DNA of 8,319 bases from Deltaproteobacteria bacterium (GTDB lineage Bacteria; Desulfobacterota; Desulfobacteria; Desulfobacterales; SURF-15). The notes beneath the pieces are model-generated. The model did no database searches, had not been told where the DNA came from, and saw nothing but the letters and a program-made list of their open reading frames with translations. The stretch lies in NCBI GenBank assembly GCA_024644775.1, contig JAHEHB010000237.1:1-8319 (forward strand). The letters are read 5' to 3'. Position numbers and translations under genes: made by a program. Position 1 is the stretch's first letter, and each line of letters begins with the position of its first letter. Below, in pieces: positions 5,999 to 8,319 of this stretch.

Positions 5999-6057
5999 TT
6001 GCATTGACACGGTAAATACACTAAATAAGCGAGGCGAATAAAGAGGATTGTGATACC

Positions 6058-7224
6058 ATGCAAGAAAGCTATGCGAATCAGATAAACCGCCTTTTCCACG
6101 AGGACAAAGAGATCATCCTGTTGGGTACTGCCCACGTATCGAAGGAAAGCGCCAGACTTGTCAAATCGGTTATAGAAGAAGAAAAACCGGAGACGGTATG
6201 CGTTGAACTGTGCGAATCTCGTTACCAATCCATCCGACAAAAAGACCGTTGGCAGCAGATGGACATCATCAAAGTCATAAAAGAAAAAAAAGCATTTCTC
6301 CTTCTTTCAAACCTTCTTTTGGCATCGTTTCAAAAACGGATCGCCAAGAAGTTGGATATCAAGCCCGGAGAAGAAATGATTCAGGCCATTGACAGTGCTG
6401 AGAGAATTGGCGCTGAAATTTGTCTGGCAGACAGAGACATTCGGGTGACGCTTTCAAGAGTCTGGCGAAAAATGGGAATGTGGAGCAAATTAAAGCTCCT
6501 GTTTAGTATGATCGTATCGTTAGGAGAGATTGACGACATTGAGGAAGCAGATATTGAAAAAATGAAAGAAACCGATGTGCTTGAATCGCTCCTATCCGAA
6601 GTGGGAAAATCCATGCCGGTGTTGCGATCGATACTCATCGATGAGCGAGATCAGTACCTTACCGATAAAATCAGATCCGCACCCGGCAAAAAGATTGTTG
6701 CTGTTGCCGGAGCCGGGCATGTGCCGGGTATTAAAAAATATTGGTCTGAAAACATCGACACCCGCAACCTGGAACAACTTCCACCGAAGCGAAAAGCAAC
6801 CGGTCTCATTAAATGGATGATTCCACTGTTTATTATTGCGTTGATAATATTCGGATTTTACCGCGGTGGATCGAGCACTGGAAAACACATGATCACTTGG
6901 TGGATAATGGCCAACGGCATCCTTGCAGGCCTTGGCGCTTTGATCGCCATGGCCCATCCTCTGACGATTGTATCATCCGTTCTCGCAGCCCCGTTAACGT
7001 CTTTAAATCCGATGATCGCAGCCGGGTGGGTATCCGGGCTGGTGGAGGCTTTTTCAAGAAAACCCAAAGTGAAAGACTTGGAATCGCTTCCCGAGGATAT
7101 CCTGTCGGCAAGGGGGTTTTGGAAAAATAAGGTGACGCGAATTCTTTTAGTGGTGGTGTTCACCAACCTCGGCAGCTCCATAGGGACTTTTGTAGCCATT
7201 CCCTTGATGGCAAAGGTGTTATGA
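6058..7224 (+). CDS. TraB/PrgY-family protein with C-terminal membrane domain
   Basis: This 388-residue protein belongs to the TraB/PrgY/TIKI superfamily of predicted metal-dependent proteases. The two family GxxH motifs are GTAH (23-26) and GAGH (218-221), with VELCESR (49-55), ADRD (124-127) and ERDQYL (196-201) between them. The C-terminal third is hydrophobic: predicted membrane segments lie at about 250-268, 281-300, 303-325 and 361-386. This is the usual layout of the bacterial/archaeal full-length form. Enterococcal PrgY and TraB limit sex-pheromone activity and animal TIKI cleaves Wnt, but the role in free-living anaerobes is unknown. The start has AGAGG 11 bases upstream. It is a monocistronic-looking gene divergent from the NrdD-tail gene; its stop touches the end of the acetyltransferase remnant on the other strand. 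Confidence 0.85.
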   Translation: MQESYANQINRLFHEDKEIILLGTAHVSKESARLVKSVIEEEKPETVCVELCESRYQSIRQKDRWQQMDIIKVIKEKKAFLLLSNLLLASFQKRIAKKLDIKPGEEMIQAIDSAERIGAEICLADRDIRVTLSRVWRKMGMWSKLKLLFSMIVSLGEIDDIEEADIEKMKETDVLESLLSEVGKSMPVLRSILIDERDQYLTDKIRSAPGKKIVAVAGAGHVPGIKKYWSENIDTRNLEQLPPKRKATGLIKWMIPLFIIALIIFGFYRGGSSTGKHMITWWIMANGILAGLGALIAMAHPLTIVSSVLAAPLTSLNPMIAAGWVSGLVEAFSRKPKVKDLESLPEDILSARGFWKNKVTRILLVVVFTNLGSSIGTFVAIPLMAKVL

Positions 7225-7347
7225 TCGACCGATCGTGTCTCTAAATCCTTCTTTTTTAAAACCCAAACTCCTTACCAAGCCGATGGAGCTCATGTTTCCA
7301 GGCTGGATATTTGCTTCTAATCTGTGCAATCCCAGGTTGTTGAATGC
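7219..7347 (-). pseudogene. GNAT (RimJ/RimL-type) acetyltransferase remnant
   Basis: Reading the minus strand from 7347 down to the stop at 7219-7221 gives 42 residues that begin AFNNLGLHRLEANIQPGN and continue through SIGLV-x-SLGFKKEGF. This is the conserved acetyl-CoA-binding C-terminal half of RimJ/RimL-type N-acetyltransferases (the LGLHR-EA-N--N--S--L---LGF-KEG pattern). There is an in-frame TAA just before the Ala, no start codon and no N-terminal half. The usual C-terminal 20 or so residues after KEGF, with the GxWxDH-type motif, are also missing; the frame ends inside the TraB-family stop region. The 5' part should lie to the right, where the IS91-like transposase and small gene now sit, so the gene was probably broken by that insertion. 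Confidence 0.75.
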
Positions 7348-7444
7348 TTAATTTAATGTCTCGGAATTTCTATAATATATTGAAATCATGAAGCTTTTAA
7401 CGACACTGGTTTTATGCCGTCTACATGGAATGATGGAATCATGG

Positions 7445-7693
7445 TCAAAAACGCATAACTTCAGTGCTTGGATCAAGGCTTTTGGGATCAATTTTTACAG
7501 TTTTTCCATGAATGTTGATATAGATGCCAGGGATAACTACCCCTTCGTGGCAATCATGGCATTCCCAAACAAAAGGTTGTCCTTTTTTGATGTCGAAAAA
7601 CTTCTCAAAGCGCAAAATACGGTGTCGTGGAATACGCCAGAGATGACCGCAAAATGTGCATTGGCATCGGATGCGTTTAAAAGGGTTGTACAT
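7445..7693 (-). CDS. Small two-CxxC zinc-ribbon-like protein
   Basis: This 82-residue protein is unrecognised. C12-x2-C15 (followed by GHLW) and C45-x2-C48 (in WECHDCHEG) form a pattern expected for a zinc ribbon; C10 and several His residues are nearby. The segment between the pairs is basic and amphipathic. The ATG at 7693 is preceded by AGGATAAC, a plausible ribosome site, and lies 5 bases after the transposase stop, so it is likely co-translated with the transposase. It may be a passenger gene of the IS91-like element or host DNA fused to it. A 157-residue frame on the opposite strand (7388-7861) overlaps both genes and reads as a shadow of them. Confidence 0.6.
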   Translation of the reverse strand: MYNPFKRIRCQCTFCGHLWRIPRHRILRFEKFFDIKKGQPFVWECHDCHEGVVIPGIYINIHGKTVKIDPKSLDPSTEVMRF

Positions 7694-7698
7694 ATCTG

Positions 7699-8319
7699 TT
7701 ATCCTGGTCGTAATAAAGCAGCAGCAATGGTAGAGTCTTTGCCTGCTTTAACAAAAAGATATTGGAGTTTGCTCCAGTTTCCGAACAAGGAGCCTACAAA
7801 TGTTAGCGGCTTGTCACAGTTAGGACATTGCAACGGATTGATGCCTATATATTCAGTCTGACGTTCGGCCCATGAAGTCTGAATATTTGTATCGGCATCA
7901 TCTTTATAGCTAAAGCGGATAATCTTGCCATCATAGTAAATGATTCTATACTCGGCCATAACCGCTCTTTTGGTGTAACGTCCGATATATTGGATACTGA
8001 AACGGGGATCGAGAAGGGAAGCGCCAATGTAAGCGAACCAAGTTATTTTCCATAGCTTGTTGATCATAGCAGCAAAAAGAGGATATTGTTTAAAAAAGTC
8101 TTTAGATTTTGGAAAACGCCATTGTCTTTCACGATGGGCTTTCTTCATTCGGGTGGTGACCTGATACTTCCATCGCTTCTTTAGTCCTCCGTGATGCATA
8201 AGAAATTTGGGATCTGTCGCAATCCAGCGGTTGCCGTCGAGACTGAGGCCACCGGCTGTGACGATCAGATGAATATGAGGGTGCCATTTCATGTCGGCGC
8301 CAAAGGTATGAATGACAAT
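7699..8319 (-). CDS. IS91-family transposase, 5'-partial, with probable internal deletion
   Basis: The frame is open to the window edge and ends at 7699-7701, giving 206 visible residues; the N-terminal zinc domain is outside the window. The single-strand nicking enzyme signature is visible: the HUH motif (HPHIH at visible residues 13-17, within HTFG...WHPHIHLIVTAGG) and the two catalytic tyrosines in YIGRY (111-115), as in Y2 rolling-circle transposases. After the SYKDDAD segment the protein jumps to SWAERQTEY and a CPNC motif near the C-terminus. In full-length relatives I expect about 50-60 more residues there, including an RhxG-type segment, so an in-frame deletion is likely and the enzyme may be inactive. 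An ATG at 8292 is internal and not the real start. This element is the likely cause of the decay to its left. Confidence 0.8.
   Translation of the reverse strand: MVIHTFGADMKWHPHIHLIVTAGGLSLDGNRWIATDPKFLMHHGGLKKRWKYQVTTRMKKAHRERQWRFPKSKDFFKQYPLFAAMINKLWKITWFAYIGASLLDPRFSIQYIGRYTKRAVMAEYRIIYYDGKIIRFSYKDDADTNIQTSWAERQTEYIGINPLQCPNCDKPLTFVGSLFGNWSKLQYLFVKAGKDSTIAAALLRPG

Larger units (their letters stand above)
7351..8319 (-). mobile_element. IS91-like insertion element, partial, left boundary approximate
   Basis: The stretch holds a Y2/HUH transposase and a small zinc-ribbon-like gene in the same direction, and directly follows a broken acetyltransferase gene. One end probably lies between 7348 and 7444; I could not define the exact terminus or a terIS/oriIS hairpin. 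The other end is outside the window. A short 8-bp tandem repeat (ATGGAATG/ATGGAATC) occurs at 7425-7440. No inverted terminal repeats are expected for this family. Confidence 0.5.

Noticed and set aside
6004..6032. Sigma70-type promoter for the TraB-family gene
   Set aside because: TTGACA at 6004-6009 is a perfect -35 hexamer, but the sequence 16-18 bases downstream has no acceptable -10 box.
5875..6240. 121-residue minus-strand open frame across the divergent spacer
   Set aside because: It overlaps the start of the TraB-family gene, is low in recognisable motifs, and reads as antisense to a well-supported gene.
7388..7861. 157-residue plus-strand open frame
   Set aside because: It lies antisense to both the zinc-ribbon-like gene and the transposase, has no recognisable domain, and the minus-strand products carry clear motifs and ribosome sites.

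Overview
The window looks like chromosomal DNA of an anaerobic, probably sulfate-reducing bacterium of the Desulfobacterota (Desulfobacterales-like). The grounds are a four-subunit 2-oxoacid:ferredoxin oxidoreductase, an Fe-S 4-hydroxybutyryl-CoA dehydratase-type enzyme, an anaerobic ribonucleotide reductase (NrdD)-type glycyl-radical tail protein, and dispersed palindromes of a kind I associate with those genomes. This assignment is inference from gene content; there is no rRNA or tRNA.

Layout. Bases 1-291 are the C-terminal end of an ABC transporter ATPase (MalK/UgpC type). Bases 421-3185 hold a tight operon korD-korA-korB-korC whose genes overlap by 4-19 bases. It encodes an enzyme that oxidatively decarboxylates a 2-oxoacid (2-oxoglutarate is the best guess) to an acyl-CoA and reduces ferredoxin. 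An 83-bp near-perfect palindrome begins on the korC stop codon. Bases 3328-4770 encode a 480-residue flavin/[4Fe-4S] protein of the 4-hydroxybutyryl-CoA dehydratase (AbfD) branch of the HpaB family, with all cluster ligands present but His at the expected active-site Tyr. It ends in a 17-bp tandem repeat and is followed by a VOC/glyoxalase-fold protein (4860-5243) resembling methylmalonyl-CoA epimerases. Together these genes suggest a CoA-thioester module around succinyl-CoA-like intermediates, but the substrate is not known.

Bases 5244-5484 contain no gene but two palindromic repeat elements, one sharing its end motif with the korC palindrome. On the minus strand, 5485-5838 encodes a 117-residue protein that is essentially the zinc-site plus glycyl-radical tail of an anaerobic ribonucleotide reductase without its catalytic barrel. 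It is divergent from a TraB/PrgY-family membrane protein (6058-7224); the 219-bp gap between them carries three palindromes.

The right end is a mobile, decayed region on the minus strand: a GNAT (RimJ/RimL-type) acetyltransferase remnant (7219-7347), a small two-CxxC zinc-ribbon-like gene (7445-7693), and an IS91-family HUH/Y2 transposase (7699 to the window edge) that seems to have lost an internal segment. The simplest reading is that an IS91-like element carrying or flanking the small gene landed in the acetyltransferase gene.
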